Shown here piece after piece: positions 24,817 to 33,194 of a stretch of DNA of 40,856 nucleotides (position 1 is the first letter of the stretch; every line of letters begins with the position of its first letter). The DNA is taken from contig CAYLLH010000105.1 of the NCBI GenBank assembly GCA_964384785.1, positions 1 to 40,856 on the forward strand, in the 5' to 3' direction. The position numbers and the translations under genes are program-made. The notes under the pieces are model-generated. The model searched no databases, was not told the origin of the DNA, and saw only the letters and a list, made by a program, of their open reading frames with translations. Source of the stretch: JAZKSG01 sp964384785. Its GTDB lineage: Archaea > Thermoplasmatota > E2 > DHVEG-1.

Positions 24817-25155
24817 ATGAGCTGTCCTTTATACAATGATTATACAAGAGAATGCATACAACACTTTAAAGAAGTTGTAAAAATCGTTAATTTTGATTTT
24901 TGCGAAACCGATAAAAACCTGCAATGTCCATTTTATAGAATAATAAATAAAATTGAACCAATCTGCGAATATGCTAAAAGATGCCCTGTTTATTTTCATA
25001 CGGCAGAGAAAAACTTTGATTCACTTGTTGATATGGCTGAAAAATACTGTTTTTCTGATAACTATAAGAACTGTGCACGTTTTAAACAAAGAAAAAATGG
25101 AAAAACCCCTCCAAAAGAATTATACCCTGATGGAAACATGGTTGAATTAGAATAA
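24817..25155 (+). CDS. Small Cys-rich protein with tandem CxxxxxC/FC-x7-C modules
   Basis: A 112-residue soluble protein with two similar halves. The first is CPLYNDYTREC...FDFCETDKNLQCPFYR; the second is CEYAKRCP...KYCFSDNYKNCARFK, ending PPKELYPDGN. The second half is the same module as the C-terminus of the uracil-DNA glycosylase at 14349-15131. The cysteines could hold zinc or a cluster. AAAGG lies before the ATG. It precedes hypC-hypD by 60 bases on the same strand. Function unknown. Confidence 0.8.
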   Translation: MSCPLYNDYTRECIQHFKEVVKIVNFDFCETDKNLQCPFYRIINKIEPICEYAKRCPVYFHTAEKNFDSLVDMAEKYCFSDNYKNCARFKQRKNGKTPPKELYPDGNMVELE

Positions 25156-25215
25156 ATATACAGCTTTATTCTGGGGCCAAGTTTTATATTAATTGAGTTT
25201 ATTAGCCTGGATTCC

Positions 25216-25446
25216 GTGTGTCTTGCAATACCTGCTAAAATAATAGAAATCGATTCTGATAAACAACATGCAATTGTCGACTATGGCGATGGAACCCGCC
25301 GTAAAATAAACATTAGTCTAGTTGAGACTAAAATAGATGATTATGTTCTTGTTCACGCTGGTTTTGCAATAGAAAAACTTGATGAAAAAGAAGCACAAGA
25401 AACATTAAAAATTTTTAAAGAAATGTTATCCTACAACGGGGGTTAA
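25216..25446 (+). CDS. hypC: Hydrogenase maturation chaperone HypC
   Basis: A 76-residue HypC. The essential N-terminal cysteine is present (MCLAIPAKIIEID), with VDYGDGTRRKINISLV and VHAGFAIEKLDEKEA as family motifs. HypC carries the Fe(CN)2CO precursor with HypD to the large subunit. It uses a GTG start. It stands 8 bases before the start of hypD. Its client here is presumably the group 4 hydrogenase at 33-36 kb. Confidence 0.96.
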   Translation: MCLAIPAKIIEIDSDKQHAIVDYGDGTRRKINISLVETKIDDYVLVHAGFAIEKLDEKEAQETLKIFKEMLSYNGG

Positions 25447-25454
25447 ACTTTTTT

Positions 25455-26537
25455 TTGTTTTCATTAAAAGATAAAAAACTTGCAAAAGAAATAACTTCTA
25501 AAATCAAAAACGAAAATGTTAACCTTCGTTTTATGCATGTATGCGGCACCCATCAGGACACTCTTGTAAAACATGGTTTGGATTCATTATTAAAAAATTC
25601 AGGGATACATATTGGCCAAGGTCCAGGGTGTCCAGTATGTGTAACAACTCAAAAAGAAATAGAGGAAATGCTTCTACTTGCAAAACATGGTAAAATTGTA
25701 ACAACTTTTGGAGACATGATGAAAGTCCCAGGTGAAAAAGAATCTCTAAACGACATTAAATCAGAAGGAAATGATGTTAGAACTATTTACGGGGTTGAAG
25801 ATGCGGTAAAAATAGCTTTAGAAAACCCTGAAAAAGATGTTGTTTTCATGGCTGTAGGTTTTGAAACCACCGCTCCAACTACTGCATCAACAATCTTAAA
25901 TAATCCACCTGAAAATTTTTCTATTCTATGTTGTCATCGAACCATGCCATATGCTTTGAAAACTATTCTTGATATGGGGGAGTTAAAAATAGATGGACTT
26001 ATTGAACCAGGTCATGTATCAGTAATCATAGGTTCAAAACCATATGAGTTTATTTCAAAAGATTACAGTGTTCCTCAGGTAATAGCAGGTTTTGAACCAA
26101 TTGATGTACTCATGGCTGCTTGGATGCTTGTAAAACAAATCAAAAACAAGGAATCATATATTCAAAATGAGTATAAAAGAGCAGTTCACCCGGAAGGAAA
26201 CATCAAAGCTCAAAATATGCTCTCCAAAATTTTTGAAACATGTGATGTAAAATGGCGAGGTTTTCCCGTTATAAAAAAATCAGGTCTTAAATTAAAAAAA
26301 GAATATGAACAATTTGATGCAAGAAAAAAATTTGAAAATGATCTAAAAGAAATCCAAAACAAAGAATTATCTGAACCAAAAGGATGTAGATGCGGAGAAC
26401 TACTAAGAGGCCTTATAAATCCTTTTGACTGCCCACTTTTTGGAAAAAAATGCACACCAGAACATCCTGTAGGACCCTGTATGGTAAGCATGGAAGGAAG
26501 TTGCAATATTGAGTATCGTTACGTCAAAAAACGATAA
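25455..26537 (+). CDS. hypD: Hydrogenase maturation protein HypD
   Basis: A 360-residue iron-sulfur scaffold on which Fe(CN)2CO is assembled. It has MHVCGTHQDTL (active-site Cys), GPGCPVCVTT, VGFETTAPTTA, CCHRTMPYAL, EPGHVSVIIG, GFEPIDVL and the C-terminal cluster region CRCGELLRGL...CPLFGKKCTPEHPVGPCM. The start is TTG 25455, with GGGGG about 11 bases upstream at the end of hypC. Length and motif order are normal. Confidence 0.96.
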   Translation: MFSLKDKKLAKEITSKIKNENVNLRFMHVCGTHQDTLVKHGLDSLLKNSGIHIGQGPGCPVCVTTQKEIEEMLLLAKHGKIVTTFGDMMKVPGEKESLNDIKSEGNDVRTIYGVEDAVKIALENPEKDVVFMAVGFETTAPTTASTILNNPPENFSILCCHRTMPYALKTILDMGELKIDGLIEPGHVSVIIGSKPYEFISKDYSVPQVIAGFEPIDVLMAAWMLVKQIKNKESYIQNEYKRAVHPEGNIKAQNMLSKIFETCDVKWRGFPVIKKSGLKLKKEYEQFDARKKFENDLKEIQNKELSEPKGCRCGELLRGLINPFDCPLFGKKCTPEHPVGPCMVSMEGSCNIEYRYVKKR

Positions 26538-26641
26538 AAAAATTGGTAAGTTTGATAAACGATAAACACGTTTTTGTTTTTTAGAAATAGGTCAACAAAA
26601 AAATAATAGTTGGATGAATCTTAGAGAGGGAGGATTCACTG

Positions 26642-27205
26642 TTGGATAAAAAAAATGATAGGAAAAAAATTCTTGATAAACGCCGAAATGAATGGCGTAA
26701 AAAACATCGTACTTTAAACGGAAAAATAATTCTTTATCCTGATAAAGCACCAGAACATGTTAACGCTCGTGCCAGTAAAACATATAACTGGTTTTGGAAA
26801 AATATACTCCTTCCCTCAAAGCAGGAGGACATACCTGCTATTATTTCAAATATAAAAGAACAAATAAAATCTTGTAAAGATAAACATAAAACACGTACTT
26901 ACAGAACAATGATTGCAATGGCAGAGGATGCATATAAACTTAAAAATATTGAAGGAATAGATACTTCTGATTCAGAACTCGGTCTTGGTGAAAAAGTAGT
27001 TTATAGTGCTGAACAAGGACTTTTTTTTAAAAACGGAAAGATTTTTACAACAGATTTTAACGAAAACGAAGATAAGATAATTATACGGGATCAAGAAGGC
27101 ACTATTGTAGATGTTCAGTATAATGGTAAACATGAAAAAAAACAAAAAAAGACGTATGGGCTAAAAAAAATATATGAAAACTGGGATTACACAACAGATA
27201 ATTAA
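26642..27205 (+). CDS. Protein of unknown function, Lys-rich
   Basis: A 187-residue, very basic cytoplasmic protein (MDKKNDRKKILDKRRNEWRKKHR). A helical middle (YNWFWKNILLPSKQEDIPAIISNIKEQIKS) and a beta-like C-terminal part (GEKVVYSAEQGLFFKNGKIF) follow, with a Lys-rich tail. There is no signal, membrane segment or recognised motif. A TTG start is supported by GAGGGAGG about nine bases upstream. A 33-bp repeat copy follows at 27210, only 4 bases after the stop. Confidence 0.72.
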   Translation: MDKKNDRKKILDKRRNEWRKKHRTLNGKIILYPDKAPEHVNARASKTYNWFWKNILLPSKQEDIPAIISNIKEQIKSCKDKHKTRTYRTMIAMAEDAYKLKNIEGIDTSDSELGLGEKVVYSAEQGLFFKNGKIFTTDFNENEDKIIIRDQEGTIVDVQYNGKHEKKQKKTYGLKKIYENWDYTTDN

Positions 27206-27209
27206 ACCA

Positions 27210-27242
27210 TTCGCCAACATATAATATTAATGAGCTTTTTTA
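27210..27242 (+). repeat. 33-bp direct repeat, copy 1
   Basis: The 33 bases beginning ttcgccaacatataatatta and ending gagctttttta are identical to 28508-28540 and 29465-29497. Copy 1 lies directly after the unknown gene at 26642-27205 and before the RHH gene promoter. All three copies have the same orientation. Confidence 0.9.
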
Positions 27243-27304
27243 CATCATTTAACTTTGTTAAATCTAAATCTTTTTAAGAATATAAATATTATACATTTTT
27301 TGTT

Positions 27305-27649
27305 ATGGAAAAAAAGACAATATTTTTACAGCTACCAGCTGATATTGTTGATGAGATCGATAGGCAAAATATTATGGGAGACCGATCAGAGTTCATCTTA
27401 AATCTTTTACGTAAACAACTTAAGAAAAAACAAAAAGATATAGCTGAAACTGATGAGTTCATTAGTAAAATGGAGTCAAAACCCAGCTATTTTGGTATTT
27501 CTAATGAAATCAAAATTTTTAATCAAAAAGGTAACAATCTTGGAAGTTTTAATATCAACACAGTTGAAGGTTTAAAAAAACTTGCTGAAACAATAGATAA
27601 AATATCTGATGATCCCTTGGTAAAACTTAGAGCAAAAAGATTACTATAA
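27305..27649 (+). CDS. Ribbon-helix-helix-type DNA-binding protein
   Basis: A 114-residue protein. Its first 40 residues form a likely ribbon-helix-helix: strand KKTIFLQLPADI, helix VDEIDRQNI, turn MGDRS, helix EFILNLLRKQLKKK. The C-terminal part (YFGISNEIKIFNQKGNNLGSFN) is beta-rich and may bind a ligand. It appears leaderless, with aatataaatattatac about 25 bases before the ATG. It heads a group with two response regulators between repeat copies 1 and 2. Confidence 0.7.
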   Translation: MEKKTIFLQLPADIVDEIDRQNIMGDRSEFILNLLRKQLKKKQKDIAETDEFISKMESKPSYFGISNEIKIFNQKGNNLGSFNINTVEGLKKLAETIDKISDDPLVKLRAKRLL

Positions 27650-27712
27650 AAAGATAAATAAGTACCCATTAGTTTATCATGTTAATATAATACAATTTGA
27701 GGTATACTCTCT

Positions 27713-28093
27713 ATGAGCAAAAAGATTATGGTTGTTGATGACAACCCAAGTGTTACTTATTCTGTTAAAAACGCTATAGAAACAATGAATAAGGATTATA
27801 CTGTTTTAACAGCAGATAGTGGAGAAAAATGTTTAGATTTATTGAAACAAAATAAAAAAATAGATGCAATAATTCTTGATATAATGATGCCTGGCATGAG
27901 CGGCTGGGAGACATATGATAAACTTAAAGAAAATGAAACCTGGAGTAAAATACCTGTTATTTTTTTAACTGCTAGAACTGATAGAGTAGCTGAGAATGCT
28001 GGAAAGTTTTTAGGTGAGGATTATATAGAGAAACCTTTCGAAATGAATGATTTAAAATATAGAATCGAAAAAATCATTAATAAATTACAATAA
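27713..28093 (+). CDS. CheY-like single-domain response regulator (1)
   Basis: A 126-residue receiver domain with no output domain. VVDDNPS holds the acidic metal pair, IILDIMMPG the phosphoacceptor Asp 56, FLTAR the conserved Thr and EKPFE the conserved Lys. GAGGTATA precedes the ATG. Another receiver follows at once. No histidine kinase or chemotaxis gene lies nearby, so the signalling partner is elsewhere. Confidence 0.95.
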   Translation: MSKKIMVVDDNPSVTYSVKNAIETMNKDYTVLTADSGEKCLDLLKQNKKIDAIILDIMMPGMSGWETYDKLKENETWSKIPVIFLTARTDRVAENAGKFLGEDYIEKPFEMNDLKYRIEKIINKLQ

Positions 28094-28114
28094 TTGTTGG
28101 AAAAACTGATGTAT

Positions 28115-28486
28115 ATGAATAAAAAAGTCATGGTAGTAGATGACGATCCATCTATTTTAATTGCAGTTAGAGAACTCTTTGAATCTAATGGATATGATGT
28201 TTACACTGTAGGTTCTGGTTATGACTGTATTGATGAACTAAAAAAAGGATTCAAAGGAGTCATCCTTATGGATATAATGATGCCAAGGATGGATGGATGG
28301 GAAACAATAAAAAAAATAGTTGACGATGGTCTTTATCAGGATGTTGTAATCGCTATGTTGACAGCTAAAGATATGCCTGATGTTAAAATGAATGAATTCA
28401 ACGATTTTGTTGTAGATTATATAAATAAACCATTTGATCCAGATGAATTAATTTCAACTGTGGATTACTACAGTTCCTCTTTATAA
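28115..28486 (+). CDS. CheY-like single-domain response regulator (2)
   Basis: A 123-residue receiver domain: VVDDDPS, ILMDIMMPR (Asp 53 phosphoacceptor), MLTAKD and NKPFDP. It is diverged from its neighbour, so it is not a recent duplicate. ATG 28115 directly begins NKKVMVVDDD; the open frame extends up to TTG 28094. A T11 run (28496-28506) joined to repeat copy 2 follows its stop and could end the transcript. Confidence 0.93.
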   Translation: MNKKVMVVDDDPSILIAVRELFESNGYDVYTVGSGYDCIDELKKGFKGVILMDIMMPRMDGWETIKKIVDDGLYQDVVIAMLTAKDMPDVKMNEFNDFVVDYINKPFDPDELISTVDYYSSSL

Positions 28487-28507
28487 AATAAATGATTTTT
28501 TTTTTTG

Positions 28508-28540
28508 TTCGCCAACATATAATATTAATGAGCTTTTTTA
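28508..28540 (+). repeat. 33-bp direct repeat, copy 2
   Basis: Identical to copies at 27210 and 29465. Similarity to copy 3 extends further on both sides (about 28491-28546 against 29451-29503): an aatg, a T-run, the core and tcaaaa. It lies between the convergent ends of the second response regulator and the DUF1624 gene. Confidence 0.9.
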
Positions 28541-28562
28541 TCAAAACTTAATAAAATTAGAA

Positions 28563-29318
28563 TTATATAGAGTATAGATAGTTATTAACTACAAATATTG
28601 TTCCTGCTATCAGGGGTTGATGTAAAAGATATATTTTTAAGGAATGCTTGCCCAGCCACGAGAACAAGCTCATTGGTTTATATCTAAAAAGCGATGGCAT
28701 TCTAAATCTTCTTTTGTTGTCTTTATAGAATATGTTTCCTAAGGCAACACCTGATAAGGTTACTCCAAACCATGGAAATAACGGGAAATAATCTATTGTA
28801 GATTGCCAAACGTTAGCTGGATGGAAACCAATAATATATAGAAGAATATTTGGGTTTTCAACTGGATACCTTCCTATAATTATTCCAGTTATTATTATAA
28901 ATATTCCAATTGGTAGATTATATTTTTTGAATTTTAAAAATGGTATACTTAAAATTAATGACAGCCCTATAAAGTGTAAAACACCAAATATGATAGGTCT
29001 GCTAGGAAAGAAAAACATTGTTATTGCTGTTAATATTAAACCAATACTAAATATTAGTAAACCTCTTTTTATTAGATGTTTTTTTATCTCATTTTTTTTC
29101 TTATCAGATTTGAAACTAAACGATAAACAAATTCCTACCACTAGAAAAAAAAGTGCTGCTGTAATAAACTGGAGTTGATAGATGTTTTTATTTAAAGACA
29201 TTATTCCAAAATAATCTAAATCCCAAAGGATATGTAAAAAAATCATTAAAATAATAGCAAATCCTCTAAGTATATCGATTTCTATGAATCTTGTCTCTGA
29301 ATATCCATTATTTTCCAT
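28563..29318 (-). CDS. DUF1624 / heparan-alpha-glucosaminide acetyltransferase-like membrane protein
   Basis: A 251-residue multi-pass membrane protein (about 7-8 helices). It opens with RFIEIDILRGFAIILMIFLHILWDL, the hallmark of the HGSNAT_cat/DUF1624 family with its conserved His in the first membrane helix. The C-terminus GKHSLKIYLLHQPL is also typical. The family is thought to move an acyl group across the membrane onto a sugar or similar acceptor; the substrate is unknown. AGGAG is the ribosome-binding site. The gene is bracketed by repeat copies 2 and 3. Confidence 0.88.
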   Translation of the reverse strand: MENNGYSETRFIEIDILRGFAIILMIFLHILWDLDYFGIMSLNKNIYQLQFITAALFFLVVGICLSFSFKSDKKKNEIKKHLIKRGLLIFSIGLILTAITMFFFPSRPIIFGVLHFIGLSLILSIPFLKFKKYNLPIGIFIIITGIIIGRYPVENPNILLYIIGFHPANVWQSTIDYFPLFPWFGVTLSGVALGNIFYKDNKRRFRMPSLFRYKPMSLFSWLGKHSLKIYLLHQPLIAGTIFVVNNYLYSI

Positions 29319-29464
29319 AGTTTTTTCTTGTTCTCCTTTAAAGATTCGTGATGGATAGTAAAACAGTCTGATTGTTTAAAACCTATCTGCTTTGAAATTT
29401 TTTTTCTGAGAAAAAGATAGTAATCTAGTAAAAAAACGTTTTTAAAAAATAATGCTTTTTTTTG

Positions 29465-29497
29465 TTCGCCAACATATAATATTAATGAGCTTTTTTA
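29465..29497 (+). repeat. 33-bp direct repeat, copy 3
   Basis: Identical to copies 1 and 2. It lies about 150 bases upstream of the DUF1624 start and 26 bases beyond the stop of the next minus-strand gene. A T8 run precedes it as in copy 2. Confidence 0.9.
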
Positions 29498-29522
29498 TCA
29501 AAAACTAAAAACTTAGTTTATT

Positions 29523-30308
29523 TCAGATAAATTTTTTTCTAAGTTTCAATAAAACTAAAGAAACTACGAATGCTATTACAAAAGCAATAATTGTACCAAA
29601 TAGTATACCAAATTCTGGATATAGAAAATATATTGCTATAACATAGGTCATAACACTCTGACTTCCCAAAGTCATTGATTTAGCCATAGCCGCTGAAAAA
29701 TCAGGTCCATGTTCTGTAACAGTTATAATCATAGTTGATGTAAAAATTGCAGGAAATATAGAAAAGATACCGCTTAAGGCAGCATCAATATTTGAAAGAT
29801 AAACTGCTAAAGCTATAATTGTTCCAGCAATTATTCCTCTTAGCATAATTTTTTTAGGCGTATAATGAACTTTTACTGTTCCATGCGATTCTACTTTTTT
29901 GATTTTCTCTAAGACTATAAAAACTGTTACTAAACCAAGAATATACACTATTATTGATATTAGCATGTTTTCTAAGGAGCTTAAGAAAAGCATAGCTGAA
30001 AGTATAGACCAGACAATAAGTGAGCCTGTAATGGCTTTAAAAGTTGATCTATAGGCAAGAATAACAAATATTAAAAGAAAAATCAGATTTATACCCATTT
30101 CAGCAGGTACAACAGCTGCTGAACGAGTAGCAAAATTAATACCTTTGTTTACTGCTATAAAAATAAAAGCAATAATGATAGTCGATGGAAGAGTTCCAAG
30201 TATTCCACCTATTTTGGTTCCATATTTCTCTGCTATTACGGTTATCAATATTACAACTAATGCTGAGAGTATAAAAGGTAAAACTGTTTGTAGCAGTATT
30301 TCATTCAT
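29523..30308 (-). CDS. Multi-pass membrane protein, DUF3147-like
   Basis: A 261-residue protein with about eight membrane helices in two related halves, each with a Gly/Pro motif: KYGTKIGGILGTLPST near residue 30 and ALSGIFSIFPAIFTST near 180. A charged central loop (KIKKVESHGTVKVHYTPKK) separates them. This resembles DUF3147/GlpM-type proteins duplicated in one chain; the family name is tentative and no transport substrate is known. It stands alone between the repeat region and the ferredoxin. Confidence 0.65.
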   Translation of the reverse strand: MNEILLQTVLPFILSALVVILITVIAEKYGTKIGGILGTLPSTIIIAFIFIAVNKGINFATRSAAVVPAEMGINLIFLLIFVILAYRSTFKAITGSLIVWSILSAMLFLSSLENMLISIIVYILGLVTVFIVLEKIKKVESHGTVKVHYTPKKIMLRGIIAGTIIALAVYLSNIDAALSGIFSIFPAIFTSTMIITVTEHGPDFSAAMAKSMTLGSQSVMTYVIAIYFLYPEFGILFGTIIAFVIAFVVSLVLLKLRKKFI

Positions 30309-30415
30309 TTGAAATGTTGCATATTATACTTGTTTAAAAGATTTGCATTAAAAAATATAAAAAACTGTTATTTATGAACTCCTGATAAGAAAAAAGAAAG
30401 AAAAAATAAAAATTT

Positions 30416-30583
30416 TTATAACTCAATTGCTTCAACAGGACACTCTTCGACACAAGTTCCGCAATCAATACATGTGTCTTCATCAACAACTGCTACATCA
30501 TCAACAGTTATTGCATCAACCGGACAAGCATCGGCACATGCCCCGCAAGCAGTACATTTTTCTTCATCAATTGTTACAGCCAT
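30416..30583 (-). CDS. 2[4Fe-4S] ferredoxin
   Basis: A 55-residue small acidic ferredoxin of the clostridial type with two full cluster motifs, CTACGACADACP (about 10-21) and CIDCGTCVEECP (38-49), separated by ITVDDVAVVDEDT. GGAGGCTGAT lies about 10 bases before the ATG. It is a plausible electron carrier for the group 4 hydrogenase encoded upstream on the same strand, but it has its own spacing and probably its own promoter. Confidence 0.95.
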   Translation of the reverse strand: MAVTIDEEKCTACGACADACPVDAITVDDVAVVDEDTCIDCGTCVEECPVEAIEL

Positions 30584-30661
30584 ATACTTTATCAGCCTCC
30601 ATTTTCCCGGAATAAAACACTACATATAAAGGTTTTTACAAAAAAGAAAAAAATATTTTTT

Positions 30662-30907
30662 TTATTTTTTCATTTCATCTATTTTTTTTGAAGCGATTTT
30701 ATTAGAAATCTGAAAATAAAGATAAACCACAGCTAACTCAAAAGCAAAAATAAGTAAAAAATAACCAAAAGTTGAACCTATTTTCAAAAAATCATCAAAC
30801 TGCATAGGATCTACTTCAAAATTAATTAAAATAGATCCCATGAAAGGAATAAACATACCTATAATAACAATTGTAAGAATCTGAATCAAGTCCTTATTTA
30901 TTTTCAT
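30662..30907 (-). CDS. Small membrane protein with two helices, unknown
   Basis: An 81-residue protein with two predicted membrane helices (LIQILTIVIIGMFIPFMGSI and YFLLIFAFELAVVYLYFQI) and a Lys-rich tail. ATG 30907 is chosen; a TTG five codons upstream is possible. It follows hypF by 34 bases on the same strand. It is too small to be the missing NuoH-like hydrogenase subunit and lacks its motifs. No family recognised. Confidence 0.65.
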   Translation of the reverse strand: MKINKDLIQILTIVIIGMFIPFMGSILINFEVDPMQFDDFLKIGSTFGYFLLIFAFELAVVYLYFQISNKIASKKIDEMKK

Positions 30908-30941
30908 ATTATCTTCAACCAAAATTTATTTTATATTTTTT

Positions 30942-33131
30942 TTATTTGGATACTCTTTTACCTATAATTACGTTTTGACCCACAGAAATTCCCCCATCAC
31001 CATTTGGGATTCTATCATGAACACAAAAATTTAAATTATATTTTTTGACCTGTTTTTCAACCATTTCTGTAATTGGAATATTATAAGATACTCCACCAGT
31101 AATACCAATGTTTTTAATATCATTTTTTTCTGCAGACTCAATAGCAATACATGTCATTTCATCAATTATTGTTTTTACAAAAGAAATAGCAAGATTTGCT
31201 TTTTCTTGTTCAGATAGTTCTTTTTTTATTTTTTCATCAAGTTGTCTAAATAGATCAACTGTTCCAACCACACCATTTTTTGATTCTACATTAAAAGAAT
31301 AAACAGGTTTACCCATGGATAGATATTTTTCAAGTTTCATAGCGGGTTCACCATCATAAGTTCGGGTGCAACAGATTCCAAGATAACACGATAATGCATC
31401 AAGTACTCTTCCAAGACTACTAGATACTGGTGATTTATCCATGATTTTAGCTAAAAGTTCAGCTTCTTCATCTTTGAAAAACTTGTTTTTTCCAAATTTT
31501 TGAAAAACAGCAAAAACAAGTCTTCTTGGATCCTTTGTGGCTTTATCTCCACCAATCATAGGGATGTATTCTAGATGACCAGTTCGTTCATAGTTTTCAA
31601 AACTGCTTTTAAGTATTTCCCCACCCCAAAAATTACCGTCATCACCATAACCCAGACCATCAAGGGAAAGCACTACACTTTCATCTATTCTATTTTCAAG
31701 CATAAGAGCGGCTGCATGAGCCCAATGATGCTGAATCTTGTAAAGATCTACATCAAACTCTTCAGAAAACTTTTCAGCAACCTGCCGAGTGCCATAATCT
31801 GGATGCGAATCCATAACCACTGCATCAATACCAGTTTTCTCCATGGTAAGTTTCATCAAATGCCTAAGAGCTTGTTCTAAAAATTTTATCGTTGAATAAT
31901 ATTTAGCATTTCCAATATACTGTGTTGCAAAAATTTTTTTATCTGATGAAAAAGCACCAGTTATATTCTGACCTGCACCAACAGAAAGTATATGTTTATC
32001 ATAGGATACTTCAACTGGATCAGGTACAAAACCTCGGGATTTCCTTAAAAAAAACCTATTATTTTTCCAAATCCTAACAACAGAGTCATCAACACGATTT
32101 GGAATAACTCGGTTATGTAATAGATAACAATCAGCATTAATAGAAAAAGCATCCTTGTTTTTTGTAATCATCGCTTCGCCAGGGATATTAGCAGAAGTCA
32201 TAACCAAAGAATTTGTTTTCAAAAAACTAAATAAAAGATGATGAAGACCAGTATAGGGCAAGAAAACACCAATAGTGTCAAGACCTGGTGAAGCTTCTTC
32301 AAATTTTTTCTTTCTACCTAGAACAATAGGATGTTCTTTAGACATCAATAAATCTTTTTCTTTTTTGTTAATATCAGCGATTTCTTCAGCATAATCTATA
32401 TCTTTTACCATTATAGCAAAAGCCTTCTGAGGACGATTATACCATTTTCTAAACCTTGATATCTCACTAGTATTACAGCATAGATGCATACCACCCCAGC
32501 TTTTTATCACACCTATACTTTCAGAATCAATATATTCAGCAAATTTTTCGATAGAATCTTTTGATCCAAGATTCTTTTTGTTTTTATCAAAAATGCTATA
32601 TTTTGGTCCGCATTCGGGGCAAGAAATAGTTTGAGCATGATAACGACGATTCAATGGATTTTTATATTCTTCCTGGCATTTTTTACATAAATTAAATTTA
32701 TTCATCGATGTTCTTTCACGATCATATGGAACATCTTTAATCAGGCTGTAACGTGCTCCACAAACTGTGCAGTTTGTAAAAGGAAAACCATATCGTCTAT
32801 TATTTTTATCAAAAAGTTCTTCTAAACATTTATCACATATTCCTACATCTACTGGTATCTGAGAATGACGACTACCCTCAGTGCTATGAAGAATCTTAAA
32901 ATCATTATAAGTTTTAGAATCCGTATATTTTTCAACACTATCAATACGGGCAATAGAAGGCAGCTGATCCTTCAAAGTTTTTATAAACTCATCAGCATTT
33001 TTATCAACCGCTACTTCAACCTCAGATCCTTTGTTTAAAACATAACCATTAATACCCAACTCTTTGGCTATACGATAAACTGTTGGTCTGAAACCGACAC
33101 CTTGTACAATTCCTTTGAAGAATATTTTCAT
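30942..33131 (-). CDS. hypF: Carbamoyltransferase HypF
   Basis: A 729-residue full-length HypF that makes the cyanide ligands of the NiFe site from carbamoyl phosphate. Domains in order: acylphosphatase (GIVQGVGFRPTVYRIA), two zinc fingers (CDKCLEE...CTVCGARYS and CKKCQEEY...CPECGPKY), a YrdC-like part (WGGMHLCCNT to KSRGFVPDPVEV), and a Kae1-like part with HHWAHAAALMLEN and LDGLGYGDDGNFWGGE. TATA-like sequence just upstream (about 33145-33155, complement) suggests its own promoter within the hydrogenase cluster. Confidence 0.97.
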   Translation of the reverse strand: MKIFFKGIVQGVGFRPTVYRIAKELGINGYVLNKGSEVEVAVDKNADEFIKTLKDQLPSIARIDSVEKYTDSKTYNDFKILHSTEGSRHSQIPVDVGICDKCLEELFDKNNRRYGFPFTNCTVCGARYSLIKDVPYDRERTSMNKFNLCKKCQEEYKNPLNRRYHAQTISCPECGPKYSIFDKNKKNLGSKDSIEKFAEYIDSESIGVIKSWGGMHLCCNTSEISRFRKWYNRPQKAFAIMVKDIDYAEEIADINKKEKDLLMSKEHPIVLGRKKKFEEASPGLDTIGVFLPYTGLHHLLFSFLKTNSLVMTSANIPGEAMITKNKDAFSINADCYLLHNRVIPNRVDDSVVRIWKNNRFFLRKSRGFVPDPVEVSYDKHILSVGAGQNITGAFSSDKKIFATQYIGNAKYYSTIKFLEQALRHLMKLTMEKTGIDAVVMDSHPDYGTRQVAEKFSEEFDVDLYKIQHHWAHAAALMLENRIDESVVLSLDGLGYGDDGNFWGGEILKSSFENYERTGHLEYIPMIGGDKATKDPRRLVFAVFQKFGKNKFFKDEEAELLAKIMDKSPVSSSLGRVLDALSCYLGICCTRTYDGEPAMKLEKYLSMGKPVYSFNVESKNGVVGTVDLFRQLDEKIKKELSEQEKANLAISFVKTIIDEMTCIAIESAEKNDIKNIGITGGVSYNIPITEMVEKQVKKYNLNFCVHDRIPNGDGGISVGQNVIIGKRVSK

Positions 33132-33194
33132 TTTAAAACTCTAAAACCATTATAAATAAGAAAAGAAAAATTTTTTAGGTAAAAAAACTTTTTT

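Noticed and set aside
27210..29497. CRISPR array formed by the 33-bp repeats
   Set aside because: Only three copies, spaced about 0.96-1.3 kb apart with genes between; there are no short regular spacers and no cas genes.
30427..30615. A 62-codon plus-strand frame rich in His, Gln and Leu
   Set aside because: It is the antisense of a perfect 2[4Fe-4S] ferredoxin at 30416-30583 on the minus strand.
30662..30907. Missing NuoH-like membrane subunit of the hydrogenase
   Set aside because: It has only about 81 residues and two helices and lacks NuoH motifs; a real NuoH-type subunit has about eight helices.
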